A DNA stretch of 64,000 nt, from the NCBI GenBank assembly GCA_009733745.1, contig WNWL01000005.1, positions 310,001-374,000 on the forward strand, written 5' to 3'. The position numbers and the translations under genes were made by a program. The first letter of the stretch is position 1. The number at the start of each line of letters is the position of its first letter. Below the pieces are notes generated by a model. That model searched no databases and was not told where the DNA came from. It saw only the letters and a list, made by a program, of their open reading frames with translations. Below are positions 8,718 to 17,144 of the stretch, piece after piece. This DNA is from Oceanobacillus sp. HTM 045. GTDB taxonomy: Bacteria; Pseudomonadota; Alphaproteobacteria; Rhodobacterales; Rhodobacteraceae.

Positions 8718-9824
8718 TCATCCCCGCCTCCGCTGCGACGGGTGCCAGAAGGTGGCGGCCTTCTCGATCAGCGTCACCGCGCCGTAGAAGGCGGAGCCCG
8801 CCAGCGCCGCGACGGCGATCTCGGCCCAGACCATGTCGAGCGCCATCTTCCCGGCCTCGGTGTTGATCCTGAAGCCCATGCCCTGCGTGGGCGAGCCGAA
8901 GAACTCGGCGACGATGGCGCCGATCAGCGCCAGCGTCGAGTTGATCTTGAGCGCGTTGAAGATGAACGGCGCGGCGGCGGGCAGGCGCAGCTTGATCAGC
9001 GTCTGCGGGTAGGAGGCGGCGTATGTCCGCATCAGGTCGCGCTGCATCCGGTCCGCCGCGGCGAGGCCGGCGACGGTGTTCACGAGCATCGGGAAGAAGG
9101 TCATCAGCACCACCACGCCGGCCTTCGACTCCCAGCCGAAGCCGAACCACTTCACCATGATCGGCGCGATGCCGACGATGGGGAGCGCCGCGGCGAGGTT
9201 GCCGATGGGCAGGAGGCCCCGCTGCAGGAAGGGCGAGCGGTCGATGGCGATGGCCACCATGAACCCCGCGATGCAGCCGATGGCGTAGCCCGCCAGCACG
9301 CCCTGCAGGAAGGTCTCCTTGAAGTCGGTCCAGAGGATCGGCAGCGAGGTCGAGATCGTGACCCAGATCGCCGAGGGCGCAGGCAGTAGGATCGGCGAGA
9401 TGCCGAGGCCGGTGACGGTCAGCTCCCACAGTGCCAGCAGCGACAGGCCGAAGGCGAAGGGCACCAGCAGCGCCTTGACCCGCTGCGACATGCCCTCCCG
9501 CGCGCGGACCATGCCGTCCACCGCCAGCCAGGCGAAGAGCCACCAGCCGGTGACGAAGGCCAGCGCGGCGTTGCCCGGCCAGTCTCCCATGCCGCCCGCG
9601 CCGGCCGTGGCGAAGGGGGCGGTTCCGGCGAGGATCAGCCAGTGGATCGAGGCGTACCGCTCCGGCCCCTCGCGCCGGCCGAACACGGCGAGGCAGAGCA
9701 CGATCACGGCCAGCGCCGCGATCCATGTGCCGTCCGCGCCGGTCAGCCCGCCGGGGCGCATCTCCCAGGACGAGAGGAACCGCTCGCAGCCGAGCGCGAA
9801 CAGGAGCCACTGGAACCAGGTCAT
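8718..9824 (-). CDS. ABC transporter permease (NitT/TauT-type, SsuC-like)
   Basis: 368-residue inner-membrane permease of the pyrimidine/hydantoin importer. The first 130 residues add several membrane segments; the C-terminal BPD_transp_1 domain includes PIVGIAPIMVKWFGFGWE and the EAA-like loop YPQTLIKLRLPAAAPFIFNA that contacts the ATPase. ATG 9824 overlaps the stop of the preceding permease (ATGA), so the two are translationally coupled. An extension upstream lies antiparallel to nothing but inside the other permease gene in a wrong frame and was discarded. Confidence 0.85.
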   Translation of the reverse strand: MTWFQWLLFALGCERFLSSWEMRPGGLTGADGTWIAALAVIVLCLAVFGRREGPERYASIHWLILAGTAPFATAGAGGMGDWPGNAALAFVTGWWLFAWLAVDGMVRAREGMSQRVKALLVPFAFGLSLLALWELTVTGLGISPILLPAPSAIWVTISTSLPILWTDFKETFLQGVLAGYAIGCIAGFMVAIAIDRSPFLQRGLLPIGNLAAALPIVGIAPIMVKWFGFGWESKAGVVVLMTFFPMLVNTVAGLAAADRMQRDLMRTYAASYPQTLIKLRLPAAAPFIFNALKINSTLALIGAIVAEFFGSPTQGMGFRINTEAGKMALDMVWAEIAVAALAGSAFYGAVTLIEKAATFWHPSQRRRG

Positions 9825-10822
9825 GCCGAGGCCCCCCCGCTGCGCCGGAGCACGATCCGCTGCGCCAGCCCGACCAGTGCTACCAGCGCCGCCCCCATGA
9901 AGGCGGCGAAGATCAGCGCGCCCCAGGTCTTGAGGATATCGCCGAACTGGTCGCCGACGAGCAGCCGCGCGCCGATCCCGGCCCGCGCGCCGGTCGGCAG
10001 CTCGCCGACGATGGCGCCGACCAGGCTGATGGCGATGGCCACCTTCATCGACGCGAACAGGAACGGCATCGAGGCGGGCCAGCGCAGCTTCCAGAACACC
10101 TGCCAGCGGGAGGCGTTCCATGTCCGCATCTGGTCGAGCTGGAGCGCGTCGGGCGAGCGCAGGCCCTTCACCATGCCCACCACGACGGGGAAGAAGCTCA
10201 GGTACATCGAGATCATCGCCTTGGGGATCAGCCCCTGCAGCCCGACCGCGTTCAGCACCACGATGATCATCGGCGCGACGGCGAGGATCGGGATGGTCTG
10301 CGAGGCGATCACCCAGGGCATCACACTCATGTCCATCGCCCGGTTATGGGTGATGCCGACCGCGATCAGGATGCCGAGCACGATCCCCATGCCGAAACCC
10401 AGCAGCGTGGCGGAGAGCGTCACGCCGGCGTGGTAGACGAGGCTGCGCTTGGAGGTGAAGAACCGCCCGCAGGCGCTGGAAAGCTCCCAGCCCTCCTCCG
10501 TCGTTTCGACCTCGCAATCGGCGAGGATGCCGAAGCTGGTGTTCCAGATCTCGTGCCAGACCTGCCCCGGCGTGGGCAGCACCGGGCGTTCCTGCGTCAT
10601 GGTGCCGGGAACGAGGTCCGGGTTCAGGATCACGCGGGAGAAGCGGGGGAACCAGGTGTCGGTGAAGCCATCCGGCGCGGGTTCGCCGACCTCGATGCCG
10701 GCGCGCTTGGCCTGGTCGACCTCCCACGAGATGTTCATCACCACCGAGCCCGCGTACCAGAGCGCGACGATGGCCGCGAGGACGACTGCGACCGGCAGGG
10801 CGGACCGGGTGAGCCAGCTCAT
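9821..10822 (-). CDS. ABC transporter permease (NitT/TauT-type)
   Basis: 333-residue partner permease. One N-terminal membrane segment is followed by a periplasmic stretch of about 100 residues (roughly 30-130) holding two cysteines, then the BPD_transp_1 domain with SQTIPILAVAPMIIVVLNAVG and the EAA-type loop ASRWQVFWKLRWPASMPFLF. The long soluble insert between helix 1 and the core is larger than in standard SsuC permeases. It overlaps the second permease by four bases and follows a small membrane-protein gene by 16 bp. Confidence 0.85.
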   Translation of the reverse strand: MSWLTRSALPVAVVLAAIVALWYAGSVVMNISWEVDQAKRAGIEVGEPAPDGFTDTWFPRFSRVILNPDLVPGTMTQERPVLPTPGQVWHEIWNTSFGILADCEVETTEEGWELSSACGRFFTSKRSLVYHAGVTLSATLLGFGMGIVLGILIAVGITHNRAMDMSVMPWVIASQTIPILAVAPMIIVVLNAVGLQGLIPKAMISMYLSFFPVVVGMVKGLRSPDALQLDQMRTWNASRWQVFWKLRWPASMPFLFASMKVAIAISLVGAIVGELPTGARAGIGARLLVGDQFGDILKTWGALIFAAFMGAALVALVGLAQRIVLRRSGGASA

Positions 10823-10838
10823 GACATGCCTCCCCGTC

Positions 10839-11087
10839 TCACCAGGGCCCCTCCTCGTGGTGGCGCGAGTTGTCCATCTGCTCGTCCAGCGCCTGCCCCC
10901 AGAGCACCAGCGCGAGGATCGGCAGGCCGATGGTCAGCAGGACCGCGGTTATCATCAGCGGCCTGTAAGGGCCGAAGAGCAGCGATACTGCAGCGGCCGT
11001 GCCCGCCACCTGCAGCCACAGCCCGGCAAGGCCGCGGAGGCGGCGGGGCAGGCGGCTCATCAGCGATGCGGGCCGGTCGGGCGTCAT
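10839..11087 (-). CDS. Small two-helix membrane protein in the ABC operon
   Basis: 82 residues, basic N-terminus ([19 protein letters not shown]) followed by two membrane helices (LAGLWLQVAGTAAAVSLLF and MITAVLLTIGLPILALVLWG) and a polar tail. Its ATG at 11087 overlaps the stop of the acetyltransferase gene (ATGA). Position between ATPase-side and permease genes suggests an accessory subunit, but no family was recognised. Confidence 0.6.
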   Translation of the reverse strand: MTPDRPASLMSRLPRRLRGLAGLWLQVAGTAAAVSLLFGPYRPLMITAVLLTIGLPILALVLWGQALDEQMDNSRHHEEGPW

Positions 11088-11623
11088 GCGGCAATCTCCT
11101 CCGCGTCTCTCGCGCGTGCGGCGGCGGGTGCCCAGCCGAGCAGGATGTCCGGCACGCCTTCGTCGTTGTCGCCGTCGGTGCGGCGGATCTCGGCGAAGCC
11201 GTGCCTTGCGTAGAACCGCCGCGCGGGCAGGTTGGGCTGGAAGGTCCAGAGCCTCAGCCCCTGCGGCCGCAGCCGCTTGGCGGCGTTCAGGAGCGCCGAG
11301 CCGACCCGCGCGCCGCGCATCTCCGACGCGACGTAGAGCGCCTGCACCACGTCGTTGGCGTCGATGGCGACGAAGCCGGCCACGGTGCGGTCCTGCATCG
11401 CGACGCGGACCTTCGTGCGCGGAAACAGCACCCGGCGGAGCCAGCGCTCGGTCTCGGGAAGGGTGTGCAGGTCCGGCAGCCAGGGGGTGGTGTCGAGCCA
11501 CGACTGGACGATCTCGGCGCAGGGACGGACATGCCGCCGCCGCCCCGGCCGGATGCGCAACGCGCCCCGGTTGCGGGCGAGCGGGCGAAGGAGGCGCCGC
11601 CGGATCACGGGCCTAATCCTCAT
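11084..11623 (-). CDS. GNAT-family N-acetyltransferase
   Basis: 179 residues with a GNAT fold: [20 protein letters not shown] contains the acetyl-CoA pyrophosphate-binding motif A ([10 protein letters not shown]), and [17 protein letters not shown] is the C-terminal motif B. ATG 11623 is used because it overlaps the ATPase stop (11613) by a few bases as elsewhere in this operon; a start 14 codons earlier is possible. Substrate unknown; it may acetylate an amine from the imported compound or act independently. Confidence 0.75.
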   Translation of the reverse strand: MRIRPVIRRRLLRPLARNRGALRIRPGRRRHVRPCAEIVQSWLDTTPWLPDLHTLPETERWLRRVLFPRTKVRVAMQDRTVAGFVAIDANDVVQALYVASEMRGARVGSALLNAAKRLRPQGLRLWTFQPNLPARRFYARHGFAEIRRTDGDNDEGVPDILLGWAPAAARARDAEEIAA

Positions 11624-12395
11624 AGGAATGCCCCGCGCGCAGTCCCTCCCGCACCCGGTGGGCAACCTCGAGGAACTCCGGCGTCTCGCGGATGTCGAGC
11701 GGCCGCTCGCGCGGCAGCGGGCTGTCGATCACGTCGATGATCCGCCCCGGGCGGGGCGACATCACAACGATCCGGGTGGAGAGATAGACCGCCTCCGGGA
11801 TCGAGTGGGTGACGAACAGGCAGGTCTTGCCGGTCTTGGCCCAGAGCTGGAGGAGCTGTTCGTTCAGGTGATCGCGGACGATCTCGTCCAGCGCGCCGAA
11901 GGGCTCGTCCATCAGCAGGATCGGCGCGTCGAAGGCCAGCGCGCGGGCGATGGAGGCCCGCTGCTGCATGCCCCCGGAGAGCTGCCAGGGGAACTTCTTC
12001 TCGAAACCCTTGAGGCCCACGAGGTCCAGCATCCGCGCCACCCGGTCGGCCATCTCGGCGCCGGAATAGCCCATGATCTCCAGCGGCAGGCGGACGTTCT
12101 TGGCTATGGTCCGCCACGGGTAGAGCCCCGCCGCCTGGAAGACGTAGCCGTAGGCCCGCGCGCGGCGGGCCTCGTCGGGCGACATGCCGTTGACCGCGAC
12201 CTCGCCCCCGGTCGGCTCCTCCAGCGCGGCGACGACCCGCAGGAAGGTGGTCTTGCCGCAGCCCGACGGGCCGATGAAGGAGACGAACTCCCCCGCCCCG
12301 ATGCCGAGGTTCACGTCCTTCAGCGCGTGGACGGGGCCGTCGTTTGTCTCGAACACCAGTTCGAGGTTTCGGGCGGAGATGACGGCATCACTCAT
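11613..12395 (-). CDS. ABC transporter ATP-binding protein (SsuB/TauB-like)
   Basis: 260-residue ATPase energising the importer. Walker [10 protein letters not shown] (42-50), signature [15 protein letters not shown], Walker B ILLMDEP and the switch [12 protein letters not shown] are intact. The start codon at 12395 has no visible ribosome site and lies inside the 3' end of the preceding small membrane-protein gene, so expression probably depends on translational coupling. Its 5' 109 bp are duplicated at 12831-12939. The equivalent position there begins MTEHPPVISARN rather than [10 protein letters not shown], suggesting this gene start was rebuilt after an insertion. Confidence 0.92.
   Translation of the reverse strand: MSDAVISARNLELVFETNDGPVHALKDVNLGIGAGEFVSFIGPSGCGKTTFLRVVAALEEPTGGEVAVNGMSPDEARRARAYGYVFQAAGLYPWRTIAKNVRLPLEIMGYSGAEMADRVARMLDLVGLKGFEKKFPWQLSGGMQQRASIARALAFDAPILLMDEPFGALDEIVRDHLNEQLLQLWAKTGKTCLFVTHSIPEAVYLSTRIVVMSPRPGRIIDVIDSPLPRERPLDIRETPEFLEVAHRVREGLRAGHSYED
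12275..12383. repeat. Direct repeat copy A, 5' end of the ABC ATPase
   Basis: 109 bp repeated at 12831-12939 (offset 556) with one mismatch found by eye (gatgccgagg here, gatcccgagg there). Copy A encodes residues [16 protein letters not shown] through the residues before the Walker A loop of the functional ATPase. Similarity fades but continues for about ten bases on the 12264 side. Confidence 0.93.
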
Positions 12396-12790
12396 GGATA
12401 TGAAAGGCCCAGGCTGTGAGAGGGGTCACGATAGCGACCAGATACAAGTAATATTCGCTCGGTTCGATCGGATGCGCGAAGTCCGACGGCGCCCCCTGCC
12501 GTGCATAGAGTGCGACACCCCAGCCCGCCGCCCATGCTGCCGGCCACGCGGCGAGTGCCGCTCCGAGCCAGCCGGGGAGACCCAGCCGCGAAGCGGTGGC
12601 CCGGACGAGAAACCAGATCGGCAGACCCGCGACGAAGGCGAGGGCAATGCCAAGCATCAGCGGCTTGAAGGCGTAGATTATCGTGAACGGCAAGGCCACG
12701 AGCGGAGTCCACAGACTCCCGAACTTCAGCACAAGATCGAGATACCCGACGATCAGGGCCGAGAACAGGAAAGTAAGGGCATAGCGGCTC
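12388..12790 (-). CDS. Small membrane protein inserted before the ABC ATPase
   Basis: Up to 135 residues (start ATG taken near 12795; coordinates approximate by a codon or two) with four hydrophobic segments: [19 protein letters not shown], the stretch around [40 protein letters not shown] and [17 protein letters not shown]. It lies exactly between the two copies of the 109-bp repeat and its base composition is lower in GC than the flanks (bases 12421-12480 hold 31 G/C of 60). Its stop overlaps the ATPase start. No family recognised. It looks like cargo of a duplication/insertion event but now couples into the operon. Confidence 0.6.
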
Positions 12791-12807
12791 ACCATAGGGC
12801 ATGTCCC

Positions 12808-12957
12808 TCAAGCCCATCGCAACGGGCGGGTGAAGGAGACGAACTCCCCCGCCCCGATCCCGAGGTTCACGTCCTTCAGCGCGTGGACGGGGCCGTCGTT
12901 TGTCTCGAACACCAGTTCGAGGTTTCGGGCGGAGATGACCGGCGGGTGCTCCGTCAT
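12808..12957 (-). pseudogene. Truncated N-terminal copy of the ABC ATPase
   Basis: 49 codons: MTEHPPVISARN, then residues identical to the functional ATPase up to GEFVSF, then TRPLRWA and a stop where the Walker A loop should be. It keeps a good ribosome site (GGGGA) and an ATGA overlap with the decarboxylase stop at 12954, so it appears to be the original, operon-coupled start of the ATPase gene, cut off by the insertion at about 12391-12830. A functional peptide is unlikely. Confidence 0.85.
12831..12939. repeat. Direct repeat copy B, ATPase stub
   Basis: Second copy of the 109-bp sequence at 12275-12383, 108 of 109 bases alike by eye. It forms most of the truncated ATPase. The two copies bracket the small membrane-protein gene, the pattern left by a partial tandem duplication or by a gene-replacement event. 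Confidence 0.93.
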
Positions 12958-14363
12958 GCGTTTCCCCGGATGCGCCGCCACGCGGCGACGATCGCGTCTG
13001 CCGTCACGTTTCCATCCTCCAGCGTCGCCGGCCCGGAGCAGACGGAGATGCGCATCACCGCCCTGCCGCGCCAGTTTCCGGCACTTGGATAGCAAATTCC
13101 ATCGGCCCGCACCGCTGCCAGCGTCCGCTTCGTCAGGTCATCGGCCTCCGGGCCCTCTGGGGCGCCGCAGGCGAGGACGACCTGGTTCAGCACCACGTCG
13201 TTCAGTACCGTGAGGCCGGGCTCGGGGCGGAGCCGCTCGGCGATCCGGCGTGCAATGGCGCAGTGGCGGCTGACCATCTCCGCCACGCCGTCGCGGCCGA
13301 GTGTCTTGAGTACGGCCCAGACCGGCACGCCGCGCGCGCGGCGCGAAAGCTCGGGCGCGTGGTCTGCCGGGTTGCGACGAGACCCTTGCGGCAGGTAGCT
13401 GGCGCTGACCCCCATCGCCCGTTGCAGCGCGCCGCGGTCGCGCACGGCGACGACGCCGCAATCGTAGGGGATCTGCAGCCACTTGTGCGCGTCGGCGGCC
13501 CAGCTGTCGGCCTCCGCCATTCCCGCGGTGAGAGGGCGCGTATCGGGCGCGGCGGCGGCCCAGAGGCCGAAGGCGCCGTCGACATGGACCCATGCGCCGT
13601 GGCGGTGGGCAATCGGCACCAGCTCCGCGAACGGGTCGAACGCGCCGCTGTTCACGTTGCCGGCCTGGAGGCAGACCACGGTCGGGCCTGCCAGACCCGA
13701 CAGGACCCGCGCGAGCGCCTCCGGGATCATCCGGCCCTGGTCGTCGGCCTCGGCGACATGCACCCGCCGCGCGCCGAAGCCGAGCATCCGGAGCGTCAGG
13801 TAGACCGAGGAATGCGCCTCGCCGCCGAGGACGACGTTGACCTCGGGCGCGCGGAAGAGGCCGTCCGCCTCCACGTCCCAGCCGGCGCGGTCGAGCAGGG
13901 CCGTGCGGGCCGAAGCGAGCGCGGTGAAATTCGCCATCGTCGCGCCGGTCGCGAGCCCCAGCCCGCATTCGGCGGGGAGGCCGAGCAGGTCGAGCAGCCA
14001 GCCGGCGGCGACCTCTTCCGCAGCGGAGGCGGCGGGGGCGATATCCGCAAAGCTGGCGACCTGGCCCCAGGCGGAGACGAGCCAGTCGGCGGCCACGGCG
14101 GCCGGGTGGGAGGCGCCGTTGACCCAGCCGTGGAAGCGCGGGCTGGTGCAGGCCATCAGGCCGGTCCCGACCTTTCCGACCAGTTCGGAGATCACCGCCT
14201 CCGCCCCGCTTCCCTGCCCGGGCGTCGGCTCGCGGAAGGTTGCGAGCACGTCCTCATAGGACAATGCCGGATTGACGGGCCGCTCGTGATCGCCGCGGCG
14301 ATAGGCGCGGGCGGCCTCCGCCGCGGCGGTGAGCGCCGCATCCTGATCCGGCGTGAGCGCCAC
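12954..14363 (-). CDS. PLP-dependent group II decarboxylase (aromatic-L-amino-acid decarboxylase-like)
   Basis: 469 residues, fold type I PLP enzyme. The family landmarks are GLATGATMANFTAL (phosphate-binding region), HVDGAFGLW (cofactor Asp), and SWAADAHKWLQIPYDCG, whose Lys in DAHKWL should form the Schiff base. Such enzymes decarboxylate aromatic amino acids, though related members use other amino acids or act as aldehyde synthases. GTG 14363 lies just after the dihydropyrimidinase stop (14367), so it is co-transcribed with pyrimidine/hydantoin catabolism; a role on an amino acid released from a hydantoin is an inference. Confidence 0.82.
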   Translation of the reverse strand: MALTPDQDAALTAAAEAARAYRRGDHERPVNPALSYEDVLATFREPTPGQGSGAEAVISELVGKVGTGLMACTSPRFHGWVNGASHPAAVAADWLVSAWGQVASFADIAPAASAAEEVAAGWLLDLLGLPAECGLGLATGATMANFTALASARTALLDRAGWDVEADGLFRAPEVNVVLGGEAHSSVYLTLRMLGFGARRVHVAEADDQGRMIPEALARVLSGLAGPTVVCLQAGNVNSGAFDPFAELVPIAHRHGAWVHVDGAFGLWAAAAPDTRPLTAGMAEADSWAADAHKWLQIPYDCGVVAVRDRGALQRAMGVSASYLPQGSRRNPADHAPELSRRARGVPVWAVLKTLGRDGVAEMVSRHCAIARRIAERLRPEPGLTVLNDVVLNQVVLACGAPEGPEADDLTKRTLAAVRADGICYPSAGNWRGRAVMRISVCSGPATLEDGNVTADAIVAAWRRIRGNA

Positions 14364-14366
14364 CCC

Positions 14367-15827
14367 CTAGACCCCGCTCGGGATGTTCTGCGGGTCGCGT
14401 TCCACCCGGCGGGGAGCGGTGAGTTCCTTCCAGGTCGAGAGCGCCTTGTGGGCGGAGGGGAAGGCCGGGCGGGGAACGAAGCGGCCGCGCCCCGGTTGCG
14501 GCTGGGAGTTCTTGCCCCATTCCCAGATCACGTCGCCGCGGGAGAGCGTGTAGCGGGCCTGAGCCGTGACCTCGATGCCCTCGAACACGTTGTAGTCGAT
14601 GATCGACTTCTGCGTGCTGGCCGAGATGGTCTTCTTGATCGACGGGTCCCAGACGCAGATATCGGCATCCGCGCCGACGGCGATGGCCCCTTTCTGCGGA
14701 TAGCAGTTGAGGATCTTGGCGATGTTGGTGGAGGTGACTGCGACGAACTCCTCCGGCGTCAGGCGGCCGGTTTCGACGCCCTTCGTCCAGAGCACCGCGA
14801 GCCGGTCCTCCAGCCCGCCGGTGCCGTTGGGGATCGAGGGGAAGCCCTTCAGGCCCATCTTCTTCTGCTCGGAGGAGAAGGCGGCGTGGTCGGTCGCGAC
14901 CACCTGCAGCGAGCCGGACATCAGACCGGCCCAGAGGCTCGCTTGGTGGTCCTTGGAGCGGAACGGCGGCGACATCACCCGGCGGGCGGCGTGCATCCAG
15001 TCCTTGTCGAAATACTCGCTCTCGTCGAGCGTCAGGTGCTGGATCAGCGGCTCGCCATAGACCCGCATCCCCTTCTGCCGGGCCCGGCGGATGGCCTCGT
15101 GGGCCTGCTCGCAGGAGACGTGGACGATGTAGAGCGGCACGCCGGCGGCGTCGGCGATCATGATGGCGCGGTTGGCGGCCTCGCCCTCCACCTCCGGCGG
15201 GCGGGAGAAGGCGTGGCCCTCGGGGCCGGTGGTGCCTTCCTTCATGTACTTCTCCTGGAGTGCGGCCACCACGTCGCCGTTCTCGGCGTGGACGAGGGGC
15301 AGCGCGCCCAGTTCGGCGCAGCGCTGGAAGGAGGCGAACATCTCGTCGTCGTCCACCATCAGCGCGCCCTTGTAGGCCATGAAGTGCTTGAAGGTGTTCA
15401 CGCCGCTGGCGACGACCTGTTCCATCTCGTTGAATATCTGCTCCGACCAGCCGGTGATGGCCATGTGGTAGGAAATGTCGGTGCAGATCTGCGGCGCCGA
15501 CTTCCGGTCCCACTCGGAGATCGCGTTCATCAGCGACCCGTCCGGGCCGGGGAGGACGAAATCGACCAGCATGGTCGTGCCGCCCGAGGCCGCGGCCCAT
15601 GTGCCGGACTCGAAGGTCTCCGCCGCTGTGGTGCCCATGAAGGGCATCTCCAGGTGGGTGTGCGGGTCGATGCCGCCGGGGATGACATAGGCGTCGGAGG
15701 CATCCACGGTCTCGTCGCCGGACAGGTTCTCGCCGATCCCGACGATCTTCTCGCCCTCGATCAGGACGTCGGCCTTGTAGCTCCGGTCGGCGGTGACGAC
15801 GGTGCCGCCCTTGATGACTTTGGTCAT
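14367..15827 (-). CDS. hydA: Dihydropyrimidinase / D-hydantoinase
   Basis: 486-residue cyclic amidohydrolase opening dihydrouracil, dihydrothymine or 5-substituted hydantoins. The metal-site residues are all visible: DPHTH (His56, His58), TFKHFMAYKG (Lys147 expected to be carboxylated), LVHAENG (His180), IVHVSC and VATDHAAF. Length and motifs match bacterial dihydropyrimidinases. ATG 15827 follows GGGGAGA; the frame remains open 51 codons upstream without a ribosome site. It sits with a carbamoylase, an NMT1-type importer and a RutR-like regulator, which together form a reductive pyrimidine/hydantoin degradation unit. Confidence 0.94.
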   Translation of the reverse strand: MTKVIKGGTVVTADRSYKADVLIEGEKIVGIGENLSGDETVDASDAYVIPGGIDPHTHLEMPFMGTTAAETFESGTWAAASGGTTMLVDFVLPGPDGSLMNAISEWDRKSAPQICTDISYHMAITGWSEQIFNEMEQVVASGVNTFKHFMAYKGALMVDDDEMFASFQRCAELGALPLVHAENGDVVAALQEKYMKEGTTGPEGHAFSRPPEVEGEAANRAIMIADAAGVPLYIVHVSCEQAHEAIRRARQKGMRVYGEPLIQHLTLDESEYFDKDWMHAARRVMSPPFRSKDHQASLWAGLMSGSLQVVATDHAAFSSEQKKMGLKGFPSIPNGTGGLEDRLAVLWTKGVETGRLTPEEFVAVTSTNIAKILNCYPQKGAIAVGADADICVWDPSIKKTISASTQKSIIDYNVFEGIEVTAQARYTLSRGDVIWEWGKNSQPQPGRGRFVPRPAFPSAHKALSTWKELTAPRRVERDPQNIPSGV

Positions 15828-15868
15828 GGCTGGTCTCCCCTGGGCTGACGGTGGCATTTGCCGCAGTT

Positions 15869-15920
15869 GCAAGGTTGCAACCGGCGTAGTGGTCTGGAAT
15901 CGTTGGATAAAAGTGTTAAC
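15869..15920. repeat. Intergenic conserved element, copy 1
   Basis: GCAAGGTTGCAACCGGCGTA at 15869-15888 recurs at 43603-43622 with one difference. Weaker similarity continues for about 30 bases, including GTGTTAACGG here and GTGTGAACGG there. This copy is upstream of hydA; the other lies between an unrelated convergent gene pair. Confidence 0.7.
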
Positions 15921-15996
15921 GGTGCTTGGTGGCACGGGTGGTGGCAGGTTTGCCCGGCCCGAATCCCGGCCCGAATCCACCCCTCAACGGCGCCCC

Positions 15997-16392
15997 TCAC
16001 GACCGCCCCTCCCGCACCCGCTTCGGGCTCAGAACGGTGACGATGATCTGCAACACCGCCAGCGCCGGCATGAAGGCGGCGAGGCTGAAGACGAGGAACC
16101 AGAGGAAGGAGGACACCGAGCCCCCCGCCAGCGACGCGCCGTCGTAGATCAGCATCATCGCGAGCACCTGCGTCACCGCGCAGACCGGGGCGACGATGTA
16201 GAACGGCAGCCAGTAGACCGCGACGAAGCCGATCAGCAGCAGGATCGGGAACTCGAACCGCTGCACCATCAGCCCGGCCAGGTTCACCACCTGCACGATC
16301 TCGCCCACGGGAACCAGCATCCCCGGCCCGACCACGATGAGCAGGAACAGCAGGAACGCCGCCGGGCGGAGGATGCGGGGGTGGCGGATCAT
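15997..16392 (-). CDS. Small four-helix membrane protein
   Basis: 131 residues with four hydrophobic segments (AAFLLFLLIVVGPGMLVPVG; FPILLLIGFVAVYWLPFYIV; VTQVLAMMLIYDGASLAGG; FLWFLVFSLAAFMPALAVLQ) and a basic tail. It lies between hydA and the AT-rich gene and is read in the same direction, so it is a candidate accessory factor or transporter subunit of the pyrimidine operon. The AT-rich DNA begins immediately upstream of its start codon, which has probably replaced its native leader. No family recognised. Confidence 0.6.
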   Translation of the reverse strand: MIRHPRILRPAAFLLFLLIVVGPGMLVPVGEIVQVVNLAGLMVQRFEFPILLLIGFVAVYWLPFYIVAPVCAVTQVLAMMLIYDGASLAGGSVSSFLWFLVFSLAAFMPALAVLQIIVTVLSPKRVREGRS

Positions 16393-16457
16393 ATGAACGT
16401 ATTGCCTTTTTGGAACATCGTCGCATTTTTCTGTCGGTTACAGCACTATTGCTTTAG

Positions 16458-17120
16458 TTAGGAGCTTTCTTTCATTGCCCCGAGTTTTCCAAGGGTCCAG
16501 TCGCGAGTTTTTCGTCCACCTGTCCAGGCCTCCTCCAGCTCTGAGTAGTATTGGATGACTGCGATAAACCTGCTATTTATAGACGAGATTGCTTCTTCTG
16601 CGGCTTCTGCAATTATTTCCATGTCAGACTCAGTCTTAACTTTTACCCAGAGCATTGTGGAAGCAGAGTCCCACCCATGATCTCCTCCAGAATCAATGGC
16701 CGCGTGAATCTGCATGTCAATCTGCGGCCGGCTCCGCATGTAATAGCCCTCGCAATCTTCGTAATGGAAATACCAAATTACCGCAGCTAGAAATCGCCTT
16801 TCAGCTAAGTCGCCGGTTGCTGATAGGTAATTTTGAGCGTCAAATTTTGCGAGCACCCGATCGACCGAGTGTCTCCGTCGCGCATTCGCAAATCGCCGCT
16901 TGATTTCGTCCAAGGAATCCTTGTCGCTATTGAAATGGCAGTCTTCACGGAGATCCTGAAATATAGTTATGTAATCCACATGTATCATGCGAATCGCATC
17001 AACAAGGGTTTTGTAAATTTCTAGGCGTGCATTCTTGTCGGTTTTTAATAGGTTCGCAAAGTCTACAAAAATATCCTTTGCAAGCTTGTAGAGTTTGCTA
17101 ATTTCGTCAGAAATACCCAT
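16458..17120 (-). CDS. AT-rich orphan gene, probably horizontally acquired
   Basis: 220 residues of unknown function, predicted mostly helical and soluble, rich in Asp/Glu/Lys/Ile; it begins MGISDEISKLYKLAKDIF and contains YFHYEDCEGYYMRSRPQIDM in the middle. Composition is unlike everything around it: bases 16561-16620 hold 25 G/C of 60, and codons such as AAA, AAT and TTT are common. It interrupts the carbamoylase-hydA operon in the same orientation. No integrase, IS or terminal repeats were seen. ATG 17120 is used; a GTG one codon earlier is possible. No family recognised. Confidence 0.7.
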   Translation of the reverse strand: MGISDEISKLYKLAKDIFVDFANLLKTDKNARLEIYKTLVDAIRMIHVDYITIFQDLREDCHFNSDKDSLDEIKRRFANARRRHSVDRVLAKFDAQNYLSATGDLAERRFLAAVIWYFHYEDCEGYYMRSRPQIDMQIHAAIDSGGDHGWDSASTMLWVKVKTESDMEIIAEAAEEAISSINSRFIAVIQYYSELEEAWTGGRKTRDWTLGKLGAMKESS

Positions 17121-17144
17121 CACCTGAATCCCTCTTGCAACCCT

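Noticed and set aside
13263-15848. 861-codon plus-strand frame over the decarboxylase and dihydropyrimidinase
   Set aside because: Antisense shadow of two strongly supported minus-strand enzymes, caused by GC-rich codons.
16393-17140. Prophage or genomic island
   Set aside because: Only one gene, no integrase, no att-like repeats or tRNA next to it; described as a single acquired gene instead.
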